Assembly: GCA_003427395.1 (NCBI GenBank)
Contig: BFEA01000150.1
Span: 1,431,667 to 1,474,750, forward strand
Source: Chara braunii
Taxonomy: Eukaryota > Streptophyta > Charophyceae > Charales > Characeae
Length of the DNA stretch: 43,084 bases
Direction: 5' to 3'
Positions 1-10,523 of the stretch are shown here, piece by piece. The notes under the pieces are model-generated. The model had not been told where the DNA came from. It did no database searches and was given only the letters and a program-made list of their open reading frames with translations. How positions within the stretch are numbered: position 1 is the stretch's first letter; every line of letters begins with the position of its first letter. The translations under genes and the position numbers were made by a program.

Positions 1-58
<58 letters not shown>
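1..58. repeat. (AT)n microsatellite at window start
   Basis: Uninterrupted AT dinucleotide run at the window edge, so its true length is unknown. It directly abuts a sequence related to LINE 3' ends (see 59-125) and may have grown from the A-rich tail of that minus-strand element. Confidence 0.95.
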
Positions 59-61
<3 letters not shown>

Positions 62-125
62 GGAACAAAGCTGCAATCTATTCGTGGGGAGCAATACGTG
101 CTGGGAACCGGGCCCAGCGTGCCAT
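59..125 (-). mobile_element. LINE 3' end remnant (short)
   Basis: About 40 bp here (GTGGGGAGCAATACGTGCTG and following, ending near CCAGCGTGCC) match the 3' part of the LINE copies at 36400-36720 and, in reverse, at 18380-18425. In all three the matching block lies a short distance from an A/T-rich tail. The orientation implied is minus strand with the tail at 1-58. Only this short stretch is recognisable; how far the remnant extends to the right is unclear. Confidence 0.5.
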
Positions 126-2735
126 ATGAAAATTTACATAGAATTTTAAGAAATTGAGATACCAGGGCCATCGTTCGACTTGGCTAAGAAAATTTGGAAA
201 TTGAAATACTTGGCAAGTTACTACGTCAGACTTCGGAAAAATTCAGAAAAAGACTCAAGCCCCCCCCTCAATCCTCTTCACCACCCTCCGGCAAGACTTA
301 TTGCAGCAGAGTTACCATCTCCGCCGCTGTTATGCCCTATTCCCGTCCTACGAGCTAGCCCCTTTACTAGTAGAACGCTTGTTATCCAGCCATCTACTTA
401 TCCCATTCACCTCTTCAAGAAAAAGGAAATACACAATTACAAGAAAAGACTCAGACACCCAGTCGATCCCCTATCCCCACTCCGGCAAGATTTACTACAG
501 CAGAGCCACCAACTCCACTGCAGCTGTACCCTATTTCCATCCTACCATTTAGCCCCCTCACTAGCAGGACGCATGATATCCCACCATCTCCTTCTCCCCC
601 TCCCCCTACCATAAAAGTCACTAAGTCATTTTATTTTTTAGAATATCTAGAAGGCTTGGAGTATGAGCGGGGGGTCAAAACCTAAAACAACCTACTATCC
701 TAAAATTCCCCCTCAACAGACGGAAAGTCCGCGCAGGCTTTCAGTTCTCGTACCAGAACTCACTTGGTCTCATACCCCCTTTATGCTAGGGTAACAGGGC
801 ACCGCAACCTTCCCCAGTATCAACCAACCCGACTCTGACGGACAGGAAGTGCCTTCCTCCCTCGACACTTCCCATAGCAGCAAACCCCTAAGGTCACAGG
901 GTTAATACCCCGGCGCATCGCTACGTCGAACGATCTGGTTATGCCTTCCACTCACGGCATAACTCCACAAGCCTTAAGCTCCCCCCCAGGTCACAAAGCC
1001 ACAACTCCACCACCGGCCTATGTCGTTCCAACTTCGTTCTTCTGACGTACTTACCTAACAGCCATTCCTCTATTAGAGGCCTCTTGACTAAAATCCATCC
1101 TACAGTTCTAACCCTCCTACCCTCCTTCAATGAATTTCATCTCAGACTAAGACAGGGAGGAAACCCTTCTGCCTCCACCAGATGAGAGGAAGGGAGGGAA
1201 AATACCCCCTCGTCCTGTGGTGGCTTCGGTGTCCATTCGAGGCTCAACTTGTTCATAAAGGACTCGCAATAAAAAACGGAGATTAATCCTCCTTAAAAAA
1301 CGTCCCTCTGTCCTTGCACTGCCTCCGCCGGAAGGTGCCCCCTCACCATACCGGCCCCAGTTCAGAACAACCCTCTAAGCGGTCATTCCCGCTCCCTCAA
1401 TAGCATACAATTCCCCCTAAAGTATGCACCCGCAGAGCTGGAATTCCCCCTTTCCTCCTGTCTCACCCCCTCTCAGTGAAACAGCCCGCTCTCCTCTCAA
1501 CATGCTATATTTAGCACCCTTTGTCCCCTCTCCCCAACCGCCATGCTAACTCGACCCGAAGATCAGCACGGCCCAGAAAAGGACAATCCCACAATACCGC
1601 CCCTACCCTCTCAAGGACGACACCTCCCACCTTGTGTAGCCCTCGCAGGGAGAAGCTCCACACCTGAGGAAATAACCCCGATCAATACTGATGAGCCCAA
1701 AACCCAAAAAAGATTACGTTAAGCCTCAAGTTTTCATACCCTCGAAACAGATTAAAAGGTGTCGACAAAAACTTGAAACAAGTGCCAGGACTAATTACTG
1801 AGAAAGAACTAATTACCATTGAAATCAGAAAAAAAAAATAGCTCAGATCGAATATAGAAAATTCATCGAGCTACAAATAAGACTGGGAATAAGAAAATTT
1901 ATTAGATCAAATATAAATTGGATGTCTTGAAAAATCCAAATAGGAAAAAAACGCAATAGAGAAACAATTATGACGTCCATCCGGACTTTCGACACTGATT
2001 TCCCGAACATAGAGTTCAGAAAAACGCTCAGACCGTAGATCAGGAAGATGCTAATCAGAACAACGCTCAGACCGTGGATCAAGAAGATGCTAAACAAAGA
2101 AAATTATCATATGAATAACAAGGATTACAACGTAAAAAAGATACACCAATGGCACCAATATTGGATTATCATCATTGGATGAATCGACTTATAATGATCA
2201 TACAAGTAATACAAAATCAAGAATTCCATATCCAGAAGAAGAAATAAGAACGACAAGTTCAACAATACTAGTTGTAGGTGCGTAGCAAATCAGACAGATA
2301 TCGAGACAGACAAACACTATCTAAGCATCTCCTCGTTAAGAATCCATCAAGGCCAAACTGAAGAGGAAACTTACCCTTGACAACCCTAAAAACACCCCCC
2401 CTCTCTCCAAACCTCACCTCCTCGCTTCATCGGCTTCTCAAGCAACTCGGCCGCCTGTGATTGAGAACCATTCAACCAACCAAATAGACCGAACGATGAT
2501 GATAATAGGACTGCAACTAGGATTGTCGTCGCAGCATACCAAACCAGGTCGCGAGATTAAGCCGCTGAGCCCGCCAGCCGCCCCTCGCAGGTAGCCCGAA
2601 GAGATGAGGGGGAGTCCACGTTGCGAATGCCATCCTCCCCCTTCTTCCTAGTAGCCCTCTCCTTCCAGCCCGTGAAACCCTTACCTCCCCTATTCTCCCA
2701 CCCACCGTATTCCTCCTCTCCACTAAGACCTTGAT
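126..2735. other. Gene-free stretch, no recognised feature
   Basis: Short ORFs only (all under 100 codons except one 144-codon low-complexity frame). C-rich pyrimidine-biased text on the + strand from about 250 to 1700, then AT-rich to 2300. I see no conserved protein motif, RNA gene or clear repeat boundary. It may be decayed transposon sequence, but nothing in it proves that. Confidence 0.5.
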
Positions 2736-2780
2736 GTGAGATGCACTGCCCAACGACGTCCAGACACACCCTCTCCCATC

Positions 2781-2952
2781 ACCTCCTCACGTCAATCTTG
2801 CCGTCACAGCTCCCGCCGCTCCTCGTTCCTGCTCTCTCCGCAAGACCAGCCGTCGCGCCCGCCCGCCTCCTCCTCGCGTCAATCTTGCCGTCGCAGCGCT
2901 CCGACCGCTCCTCGTTCCTGCTCTCTCTGCGAGGCCCGCCGTCGCGTCCAAA
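2781..2952. repeat. Tandem duplication, two units of about 85-88 bp
   Basis: The block CGTCAATCTTGCCGTC...GCTCCTCGTTCCTGCTCTCT...CCGTCGCG occurs at about 2781-2863 and again at about 2869-2952 with scattered substitutions and small indels. The GC content is high. Overlapping frames on both strands are open across it, but none resembles a known protein. Confidence 0.8.
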
Positions 2953-2961
2953 CGCCGGGTG

Positions 2962-3006
2962 GCGGAGCGCTACAGGAGCGGCGGAGTGCTCCCTGTAGCG
3001 CTCCGC
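2962..3006. repeat. GC-rich inverted repeat (hairpin)
   Basis: Arms GCGGAGCGCTACAGGAGC (2962-2979) and its near-exact reverse complement (2988-3006) surround an 8-base loop, with a one-base bulge. It follows directly on the tandem duplication. Confidence 0.8.
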
Positions 3007-4300
3007 CGCCCGTACGCCCCCAGACTGCACCGTAGTTTTCTCATGAAACAAAGGCGGCGCAAGGCTCCAGTTGCTCCCTCTTTTCTTTTGCAAGAAAGCA
3101 CCGTTCTATTATCCTACCGATTGCCCCGGTTCTTCCGTGCTGGCTGTCGATCTTTGTGATCTACGGTCATACATGTTCAGGTGCGTGGGACTCTTCATCG
3201 ATCTCCCCTTTGTGATCCCCGTTTGGATATCCTGCGGATATTGGCCAAATCACTGGACGGAGGACACAAGGCGAATAGTCCCTAGCCCATGTGGCCCGGC
3301 CGCTGCAGCCATGAACTGCGATCGGAGACCTGATTTCGAATACTGGTCAGAGTTAACAAAACTGAACAGTGTCCCCCACTTTGACTTTTGCATCGGCCGC
3401 CAAAGCCAGCTGGCGAGCGGGTGGCGAGGCGGGGAACCAGCGCGGCACACAATGCTTGCGCTTCCGCGTGTGAAACGTGGGCCGTTGAGGTCCGGGGCCT
3501 AGGCATTCAAGTACTGTCTAGACCGTGCGCCCCCCTCCAGGGCGCTCCATTGGCCTGCGTTGATGGTAATGATGACACCAAGGTGCCATTATTCTGTATA
3601 CGTTTCTTACTTTTGAAGTTGTTGCGATTTTTTGTGGTTTCTCAATTTTTTACGCGACATGGCAGGACGGGCAGTTCATCGAGTATGCGAGGTGAGAGAA
3701 AATATATATTACATATAGATATATATTATATATATATTATTTATATATTATATATATATTATTTATATTATATATACAGTTTGTCACAGCCCCTCATTTG
3801 TTGTCCTCTTCTCCCTCTCTGCCTACGGTTTACCGGGCAGTTCTATTTGACGATATATATATTATATGGGAGAGAAAAATATATGGCTGTCCCCCGCCGA
3901 TGGGGAGAAGGCAAGAAAGAAAAATAAATTAAATAAATAAATTTGCGTAACGTGAGTATTCCGTAGCAGTAGCGGTCATTCTTCCATATCGGCGAATGCA
4001 GATGGGCGACCCTCGGTCGACGCACCACGCGCCCTCCCACTACGGCATCCGTGGCCTCTCACTTTTTTTTCCTTTTTCTTTTTGACATCTCGCATCGAGC
4101 CTACCTCCACTTCCAGATTTCAACAGATGAATTGTCCCGATACATTCAAAACGCTGGACGTTTCCGATGCACCTAGTCCAGCTCGGCTTTCAAGTGCTGT
4201 GTAGAATGGTGAGCCATGGAATAGGCCCATACTCGCGCGCTCTGACCGAGATGCGTGTACCGCCGCGCGCTGTTTCTGCCTTCGTAGCTCGCCGAGCCCG
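3007..4300. other. Gene-free stretch upstream of the pectinesterase gene, with TA-rich tract
   Basis: Contains a TA/TTATT-rich low-complexity tract at about 3701-3777 and another at 3853-3868. Several short ORFs cross the region but overlap on both strands and show no family motif. The 5' UTR and promoter of the gene starting at 4583 presumably lie in its right part; I cannot point to a convincing TATA box. Confidence 0.5.
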
Positions 4301-4582
4301 ACTTGAAAAGTGAAGGCTCTCCCCTCCTTTCCCTATTCTGTCTTCATCTGGTTGGCGCCAACGCGTCACGGTCTCTCACTTTTGAGAGCGTCGTGCCGTT
4401 GGTTGGTTTCCCCTTCCTCGCGAAACATTACATTACCACCGGGAACGACGAGATGTAGAGGGGAGCAGCTGAACACTTCCATTGTTGATCCGGACTTGCC
4501 GCTGACTCCGGCGGTCGGTTTGTTGTTGTTTTTTTTTTTCTTTCCCGCTGCCTTTCGGCGCCTGCAGCGGGGAGCCGCCGCC

Positions 4583-4995
4583 ATGGCTGGGTGGCGTCTG
4601 TTCCGCAGCGGCCGCTGCGACTCCATGGCCGCTGCTGAATCATGTTCGGCCATGATGCTGGTTGCTACCCTTCTGCTCGCCCTCTACGCGTGTGAGCTAG
4701 CTCCATCGGTAAACGCTAGAACCGGCTCTCACATGAGACCTCTCGACTCATTGCATTTCTTCAGACGTGAGCTTAAGACTCATAGAGAGAGGATGGAACG
4801 CGTTCTGGTGGAGGTTACCGAGCCGCCACCTGGTGGCCCCGCGAGGACGATAACGGTTGCTCTGGATGGATCTGGGGACTACAAGCTGCCATCGGAGGCA
4901 GTGGCATCCCTCGGCACCAAGAGCTCTGCTCCCGTCACGATCTACATCAAGGATGGAGTTTACCGTGACCGGTTTAACGTCGTGAAGAGAAGATG
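4583..4995 (+). CDS. Pectinesterase-fasciclin fusion protein, exon 1 (residues 1-138)
   Basis: First coding exon of a 621-residue protein joined as 4583-4995 + 22355-23807. The ATG sits in GCCGCCATGG, a perfect Kozak context. The frame is open further upstream, to an ATG at 4310, but that part is not signal-like. Residues about 15-45 form a secretion signal: hydrophobic MMLVATLLLALYACELA, with a likely cut after SVNA. An unusual charged stretch (RRELKTHRERMERV, about 61-74) follows. Residues 89-138 are the start of the pectinesterase domain: DGSGDY (95-100), then TIYIKDGVYRDRF with the family GxYxE-like motif. The exon ends inside codon 138 (TG|G) at donor GTGAGT. There is no pectinesterase-inhibitor pro-domain, so this is a group-2-like enzyme. 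The start could also be the ATG at 4625. Confidence 0.88.
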
Positions 4996-5071
4996 GTGAG
5001 TATATCTTCAGCGATTACTAGCATGTTTGCCCCCGATCACAACGACGTACCCTTATAACGAATGTATAGAA

Positions 5072-5134
5072 ACTACCTGTCCGGTCCGGTGCCGCCAAAA
5101 TGAGGGTGCATTGCGTTCGGGGGAAGATGGTAGT
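5072..5134. mobile_element. MITE family 1, degenerate partial copy
   Basis: The right arm is clear (GTTCGGGGGAAGATGGTAGT, ending 5134) and resembles the right arm of the copy at 13874-13984. The left end is reduced to ACTACC at 5072-5077. It sits 76 bp into the intron. Confidence 0.55.
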
Positions 5135-5287
5135 ATTTTCATCCGTTTTGTCATCGTTTCCCTCACTCTTCTTCGTCTTCCTCTCTCTCTGTCTCTCTTT
5201 TGATGGCGCTCCCTCTCGGTATACTCTCAGGTATCTTACTGACCTCAATGTACCTCTCCTCTTTTTCCTACATATTTTGTGCTAACG

Positions 5288-5540
5288 GAGTGTCGTAGGA
5301 ATATCATGAGTGTCATAGGAATGTCATTGGAGTGTCATAGGAATGTCATTGGAGTGTCATAGGAATGTCATTGAAGTGTCATAGGAATGTCATTGGAGTG
5401 TCATAGGAATGTCATTGGAATATCATGAGTGTCATTGGAATATCACGAGTGTCATTGGAATATCACGAGTGTCATTGGAATATCACGAGTGTCATTGGAA
5501 TATCACGAGTGTCATTGGAATATCATGAGTGTCATTGGAA
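5288..5540. repeat. Short satellite: 22-bp units followed by 20-bp units
   Basis: About five units of GTGTCATAGGAATGTCATTG type (22 bp) change into about seven units of GTGTCATTGGAATATCACGA type (20 bp). The second type is nearly uniform, so it expanded recently. There are no unique spacers, so it is not a CRISPR array. The array is cut at 5540 by a library adapter, so its real length is unknown. Confidence 0.92.
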
Positions 5541-5578
5541 CTGTCTCTTATACACATCTAGATGTGTATAAGAGACAG
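5541..5578. other. Nextera mate-pair junction adapter (assembly contaminant)
   Basis: The 19-bp Tn5 mosaic end CTGTCTCTTATACACATCT is followed at once by its exact reverse complement, a perfect 38-bp palindrome. This is the circularisation junction of Nextera mate-pair libraries and is not genomic. Translated on the + strand it gives the well-known contaminant peptide SYTHLDVYKRQ. The flanks 5540 and 5579 need not be neighbours in the genome. Confidence 0.98.
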
Positions 5579-6256
5579 ATCATGAACGTTAGGACGCGGG
5601 GTAGGACCCAAGCGGTTCATGCTAGTTGTCTCGCCTCTCTCCTCTCCTTTCGACTTTGCGTCTCCGCGCCTTGCTTCTCGTCGGCGCTGCTTTATCTATT
5701 GATTGAATTGCTGCTGAGGTAGTCCGCATCATAGGGGGGAGCTAGCAACTCACCTCGAAGTGAGAGAGGAGCAGCGCCTGTTGTTCGGGCGAGGGCTTCT
5801 GCATCGAGTGCATGATGCTGTGTAGATGCATGCCATCATCTGCATAGACGAGTGCAAGTTTGTACAAGTACGCAGTCTTCTTCTTCGATTGCCAGTGAAG
5901 GAGAGGCTGGCGCGTTTGTGTTTAAAGAGGTGCGCTACAGGGTTCTCCACACACATCGCATCCTGCGGTCTGCAGTACCGGTGGCATTGCCTTGCTTGCT
6001 GTCAATCCTGTATATCGCTCTTGTCTTCTTCCTCCCTCTTTCTTTCTCTCTTTTCAAGCACTCTTCTGCGCCCGTCTCAGTCTCGTTGAGATGATGTTGA
6101 GCTCTGTGAAGCAGAAGCGTACATGATGTCGATCGGCAATTGCTCTTGGGGATGCTTTTCAACCGTCGAAGAACTCCTAGTAGAAGTAATGGGAGAGATG
6201 AGGGGATGGTCTCTCTAGGGGAGTCTTTTCATCTCGTTCCTTTTCTTGCCCAGGTC
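5579..6256. other. Intronic stretch, no recognised feature
   Basis: Pyrimidine-rich + strand text with short overlapping ORFs of no recognisable family. Continuity with sequence left of 5541 is uncertain because of the adapter. Confidence 0.5.
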
Positions 6257-6370
6257 TCTACCGTTCTCACCCGAATAGAACATACGGTACATTATCACTG
6301 TACCTAGACTGAAAGTTGCCCCAAATGCAGCTATAATGACAGTGCATTGTATTCGCGGGAAGACGGTAGT
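6257..6370. mobile_element. MITE family 1 copy
   Basis: The left arm starts TCTACCGTTCTCACCCGAAT; the right arm ends ATTCGCGGGAAGACGGTAGT. The arms are inverted with several mismatches, around the conserved loop GACTGAAAGTTGCCCCAAAT. It is non-coding. Confidence 0.85.
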
Positions 6371-6404
6371 GGGCCTGTGTACTGCTGATAGCTTCGTTCA
6401 GGAC

Positions 6405-6522
6405 TTAGAATTTTTAGCTGTCAGGGCAGAGGTGGTGACGTCCCACTTATTGGGTATCACTCATTAGAATTTTTAGCTGTCAGGGCAGAGGTGGTGACGT
6501 CCCACTTATTGGGTATCACTCC
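6405..6522. repeat. 59-bp direct tandem duplication
   Basis: Units 6405-6463 and 6464-6522 are essentially identical (TTAGAATTTTTAGCTGTCAG ... GGGTATCACTC). The second runs into the MITE at 6511-6639, whose left end therefore looks duplicated too. It is either very recent or an assembly artefact. Confidence 0.92.
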
Positions 6523-6639
6523 ACTCCTCACCAAATGTGCAATTCGAGAATGGATATTCCGCTAGAAGAGAGAAAGATACAACTTAATTTTTTTTTCTTT
6601 TTTTCTTTTTTGCAAGTGGAGAGTAGTGGTGCGAGGTCC
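6511..6639. mobile_element. MITE family 2 copy (diverged)
   Basis: The left end GGGTATCACTCCACTCCT pairs imperfectly with the right end GAGAGTAGTGGTGCGAGGTCC. Internal blocks CCAAATGTGCAA and ATTCCGCTAGAAGA match the copies at 10524 and 11985. A poly-T stretch has expanded in the right half. Confidence 0.65.
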
Positions 6640-6927
6640 ATTGTCTCCCGTGTGAAGCACAGTCTCGTTGTTCAGCTTTTTGCTTGTCTCTACGTAGCTT
6701 TTTACCCTCTTTGTATTCTGCCTACTTGTCGTTAGACAGGTTATTGACAGTGCGCATGTGTGAGTTTTAACATTTTATTCAGCATGGACAGTAAATACGA
6801 CCGATCTACTAGTAGTACTAGTGTGCATTTGGCTTGTGGGAAGTGATCTCTTCACGTAGCAGGTATTTGGACAGGTATGCTAAGATTACCCTTTGGGCTT
6901 TCGCTCGTTATGCGCCATCATCGTTTT

Positions 6928-7030
6928 TGTATATTTCCCCTCTATATGCGTTTCATCTTCAATTGCGCAGGGGCCATACTAATCAACCTTTCTCTCTATC
7001 GTTCCAATTTTAACGGATGTCCCGAAGAAC
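6928..7030 (-). pseudogene. U6 snRNA-like sequence, copy 1
   Basis: On the minus strand, CTTCGGGACATCCG at the 5' end, AAAATTGGAACGATA, and GGCCCCTGCGCAA follow the order and spacing of U6 snRNA. The catalytic ACAGAGA box reads AGAGAGA, a few bases are inserted before the TTAG(C/T)ATGG segment, and the 3' part is diverged (GAAGATGAAACGCA). No Pol III T-run follows. It is most likely a pseudogene. Confidence 0.75.
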
Positions 7031-7241
7031 GACCGTGACCATTAGACCCAGCATCAACTTGTCAACCATGCATCTCCGGTGTTTCGTTCTCCTGCAAGTC
7101 GCTGAAGTCGTGCGACGGGATCGTAGAAGACTGGAAAGCGTTTGTTCGTTTATGTTTTGAACTGTTTACCATTCCAATAGCAGGGAACGTCATCGATTTG
7201 TTAATTAACAGGAATTCATTCAGCACGACCGCAGTGTGTGT

Positions 7242-7242
<1 letters not shown>

Positions 7243-7295
<53 letters not shown>
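7243..7295. repeat. (GA)n microsatellite
   Basis: Uninterrupted GA run of about 26 units in the intron. Confidence 0.97.
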
Positions 7296-7298
<3 letters not shown>

Positions 7299-7967
7299 GA
7301 TGTCACAGTATTTTCACTATGACCACGTTATTTTGAGTTTGACAGAAAGTTAATAAAGTCTTCATTTTCACGTGATTTATAAGTGCGGTTCAGAAAGAAA
7401 AAAACTTATATATGCCCTCGTTCATTGCCGGCTGAGGGGATTCCGATAACTCCGCAGAGGAAGTTAAGGAGAGGTCGATGACAGTGCATGTCACAGAACG
7501 CGCAATTACAATGAGCATTCAGCATTAAAATTATTCCGCATAGGAAGTCTGTGTTGCAAAAAAATCAAAGCGAAGCGAATTAGTGGAACTTGAGTTCGAA
7601 CTCTGTTTTCTGTTCCTTTTTTTTTTTTAACGAAGGCCCCATGTCGTGCGCCTGTGTATGTATGTGGAAAACTGGGGATGTATAAGGACGAACTGAAAAG
7701 GAATCATTATGATGAGGGGAATAGATACGGGTGCAGACGACGCACCATTTCTTCAGCAATCGCGCCTTGCTCCACTACCCAGCAAGCACTCTACACGATT
7801 TCCGGACTCGATGCCCTCAAATCATGTTGCACGTGTCCCAATGAACCTGGTCGGGAAAGCGCCCAAATGCATGTAGAGTGATTTGAAGTGGAGCGAGTCC
7901 CATAGGTTAGTCGTGTAGTTGACGCTGTATCGCAGAATTTGTTACAGTGTCCTCTCGTTCTCCTTCG
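7296..7967. other. Intronic stretch, no recognised feature
   Basis: AT-rich; a palindromic GAGTTCGAACTC at about 7591 resembles a Pol III B box, but no matching A box is found upstream. Nothing else is supported. Confidence 0.5.
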
Positions 7968-8240
7968 AGGCAATGGTACATTCCTCATACAAATAGTTAT
8001 ACATCCACTTCGTCCAACGCGAGGAGAATAGAAGAGGAGGAGAAGGCGTAATCTTACGTATCGGAGCATCGATATGAAACAGCGTATAGCCACACTGAAC
8101 GTAGTTCTAATGTAGGTTACCACGAAAAATGGTGAGTACAAAAAAAAAATAAAAAATGGTGAGGCAATGGTACATTCCTCATACAAATAGTTATATATCC
8201 ACTTCGTCCAACGCAAGGAGATTAGAAGAGGAGGAGAAGA
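7968..8240. repeat. Direct repeat pair of about 79 bp, 194 bp apart
   Basis: AGGCAATGGTACATTCCTCA...AGAAGAGGAGGAGAAG occurs at 7968-8046 and 8162-8240 with only about four differences. Such a young duplication with a non-repeated middle suggests a local copying event. Confidence 0.9.
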
Positions 8241-9200
8241 AGAAGCCCTTCTCCTTCGCGGACATATTCGTTGACAAGTCATGGTTATAATTTATACGTG
8301 GCTTTTTTTTTTTTTTTTTTTTTTGGAAAGCATTGACAATATATTGCAAAAGAAATCAAAGTGACGAGGCCGGGGACCTCACAATTCTCCCCGGAGATAC
8401 GTGACTATTTTGCGTGTAAGCCCTTGAAAGCCCTTCTGACGAGATTTCCTGTGACAAGTAATCGCGGAGAAGCTATTGCATTGTCTTCCTGCGGGAATGT
8501 TTTGGTGAACATGTGTGCAAAAGCACCATAGAATCTGAAGTGCGGTCCTTTTCTTCCTTGTCTTACTGCTGATGTCAATTTATTCCAACGCTGTGCACTG
8601 GATCAGGCATCATAGCGGTGCGTCGTCGGTATGCATGAATGTATTTCCTGCTTATGTTGGAATTCGTGCCGAGTGTTGTCTATTATCTCCCTTTGGTTTG
8701 ACATTTGTCCTCGTTGAGGAGGATCGTCTCAATGTGCTGCAGGATCGTCTCATTATGATGCATTCTTACATGTGGACATATGTAAGTCGTATTACGTACG
8801 CAGTATTCAAATCGAAAGGGAAGGGATGTGTTAAAAAAACAGGCGGACAAGGGATGTCAAAAAACAGGGGGACTTCCACCTTGTTTAGGTATTACAAAAA
8901 ATCGTTTTACCTTTGCAGCGGTAGGCACATCGGTCATCTGATTTTGTAATTGATAGCCTTTGTCCGTTGGCAGACAGTACCCGTTTGCCAGGAGGTGCAG
9001 CTTCCCACAAAGAGAAAGGAGCCGTTAGTTTTTTTGCAATGCCTCAATCCTGGGGAGGTCACACTAGCAAAGAGGATTGTATTAAGCTCCTGTATATGGA
9101 TGTCGTATGTGCACAGATGCAGAAAAACAGTTTGATAGCGACTTTCTGCACCTCTCCACATTCACTTCCAGATTCAGCCGTTCAATTGAATACTCTTTTT
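8241..9200. other. Intronic stretch, no recognised gene
   Basis: Holds a T-run at about 8305-8324 and a short duplicated GGATCGTCTCA motif near 8720-8750. A 125-codon + frame (8572-8949) has no recognisable family and ordinary intron-like composition. Confidence 0.5.
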
Positions 9201-9201
9201 C

Positions 9202-9234
9202 CTACTTGGACCTCGCGCCTGTAGGTCCAAGTAG
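9202..9234. repeat. Perfect inverted repeat, 12-bp arms
   Basis: CTACTTGGACCT (9202-9213) and AGGTCCAAGTAG (9223-9234) flank a 9-base GC-rich loop, right in front of the U6-like copy 2. Confidence 0.85.
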
Positions 9235-9239
9235 CATCT

Positions 9240-9331
9240 TATCGGCCCCGGGATTTGGGAACGGTACGGAATAGAGTAGCATGGCCACTGCGCAAGGATG
9301 ACACGCATAAAACGAGAAATGTTTTTTTTTT
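9240..9331 (+). pseudogene. U6 snRNA-like sequence, copy 2
   Basis: GTAGCATGGCCACTGCGCAA, GGATGACACGCATAAAACGA and GAAATG followed by a 13-T run match the 3' two thirds of U6, including a Pol III type terminator. Upstream, GGAACGGTACGGAATAGAG stands for GGAACGATACAGAGAAGAT, so the ACAGAGA box is lost. The 5' stem is not recognisable. It is probably a pseudogene, despite the good 3' end. Confidence 0.75.
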
Positions 9332-9556
9332 TTCCAACGAGTATCAAGAAAAGATACTATGAAGAGGGAGGCACTTGTCGAATGAACGGGCCTTCGACAT
9401 GCCGTTTTGTCGGACTCGCACCTAACAGTGATGCATGCATTTCACGTGTGCGTCGTCAGCTTTATGCATGATGCCTTATATGACAACTCACTGTGTGAGT
9501 CGTCAGCATTTGTGCATAAATGCCTTTTACCAAAACTCAGTGGGTGCCCCTTATCG

Positions 9557-9658
9557 TACGTAAAATTTGATATGTAAGACAGCCACTTTGTTCCATTTGC
9601 AAGTTTCTCCATTTCTCCCTTGCCATACGTAAAATTTGATATGTAAGACAGCCACTTT
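9557..9658. repeat. 33-bp direct repeat pair
   Basis: TACGTAAAATTTGATATGTA and the bases after it are identical at 9557-9589 and 9626-9658, 69 bp apart. A related, weaker pair (GTCGTCAGC ... ATGCCTTA) lies just to the left at 9450-9530. Confidence 0.9.
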
Positions 9659-9921
9659 ATTGTATTCTTAAGATTCTCCCTTTCTTCTCTTTTAACCGAG
9701 GCCAGCATTGTCGCAGAAGTTATATGATGTCTTTCGTTTAGCCTTGTCGAATTTTTCCAGTCCTCTTTTCACCCAGTGCTGTTATTGGCGGTATTTAATA
9801 ATGAATTAACGGTCTCAAGGTGTAGCAGATTGATTCGATATAACCTCCTCACGTTGTACCTTGGATGCTGTTTTTCATGCAGTGTGAGTTCGCATGCACA
9901 TGCGATCTCTGAGGGGGTAGC

Positions 9922-10034
9922 TCTACCTTCTTCCCCCGAATACAACGTACGGTCATTATAGCTGTATCTACACTGAAAGATGCCTCAAATACAGCTATAA
10001 TGACCTTACGTTATATTCGGGGGAAGAAGATAGG
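9922..10034. mobile_element. MITE family 1 copy, near-perfect hairpin
   Basis: The left arm TCTTCCCCCGAATACAACGT...CATTATAGCTGTAT and the right arm ATACAGCTATAATGACC...TTCGGGGGAAGA pair over about 45 bp with few mismatches. The loop contains ACTGAAAGATGCC. It is non-coding. Confidence 0.9.
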
Positions 10035-10447
10035 GAAATGCCTGTTTCCATGAAGAGCGGGGGTCTCATGCACGTGCGATGTCTGTGGGGGTATTAGGTC
10101 TAGGTGAATGCCAATGAAACAGGCGTGTGGTGATCTACTAATCATGCTTATACAATTACCGTAGGCTTCATGGGGCTTTTGCGTCACATGCGATTATCTG
10201 TTAGGAGTAGTTTCAGGTTTTTTTTTTTTTTTAAGCAGCCTCAGCCTACCTTCCGATGCTCCCATCTCTTCAGGGATATGCTAACGAGATGACGTATCGT
10301 ATTATACGCTTCATGGGCGCTTGCATGCACATATGATTTCTGTTGGCTTACAATTAGAGAATGACAACGATACAGGGGTGTGGTAAGCTTGTGGTAACCT
10401 ACAAATCCGATGTTGTACGAATCGCAGCCTTTTTGGTATTCTCTGTG
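10035..10447. repeat. Degenerate repeats of a CATGCACATGCGATNTCTGT motif
   Basis: Related blocks around GCATGCACATGCGATCTCTG occur at about 9890, 10070, 10190 and 10325, each followed by a G-rich or AG-rich segment. The copies are diverged; this is an old, degenerate tandem array into which the MITEs inserted. Confidence 0.6.
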
Positions 10448-10516
10448 CTACAGTCTTCCCCCGAATACAACGTTCGGCAATAATGACCGTACGTTGTATT
10501 CGGGGGAAGACTGTAG
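10448..10516. mobile_element. MITE family 1 copy, loop-less palindrome
   Basis: CTACAGTCTTCCCCCGAATA at the left and its exact complement at the right. The usual central loop is missing, leaving a 69-bp near-perfect palindrome. Only 7 bp separate it from the family 2 MITE at 10524. Confidence 0.9.
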
Positions 10517-10523
10517 TGCCATT

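Noticed and set aside
4310-4582. Upstream extension of the pectinesterase frame to an ATG at 4310
   Set aside because: The extra 91 residues are low-complexity and place the signal peptide far inside the protein; the ATG at 4583 has a perfect Kozak context and gives a normal N-terminal signal.
5288-5540. CRISPR-like repeat spacing
   Set aside because: Units are directly adjacent with no unique spacers, and the organism is a eukaryote; it is a satellite.
5429-5722. 97-codon frame across the satellite and adapter
   Set aside because: It reads satellite units and then adapter sequence (SYTHLDVYKRQ); not a gene.
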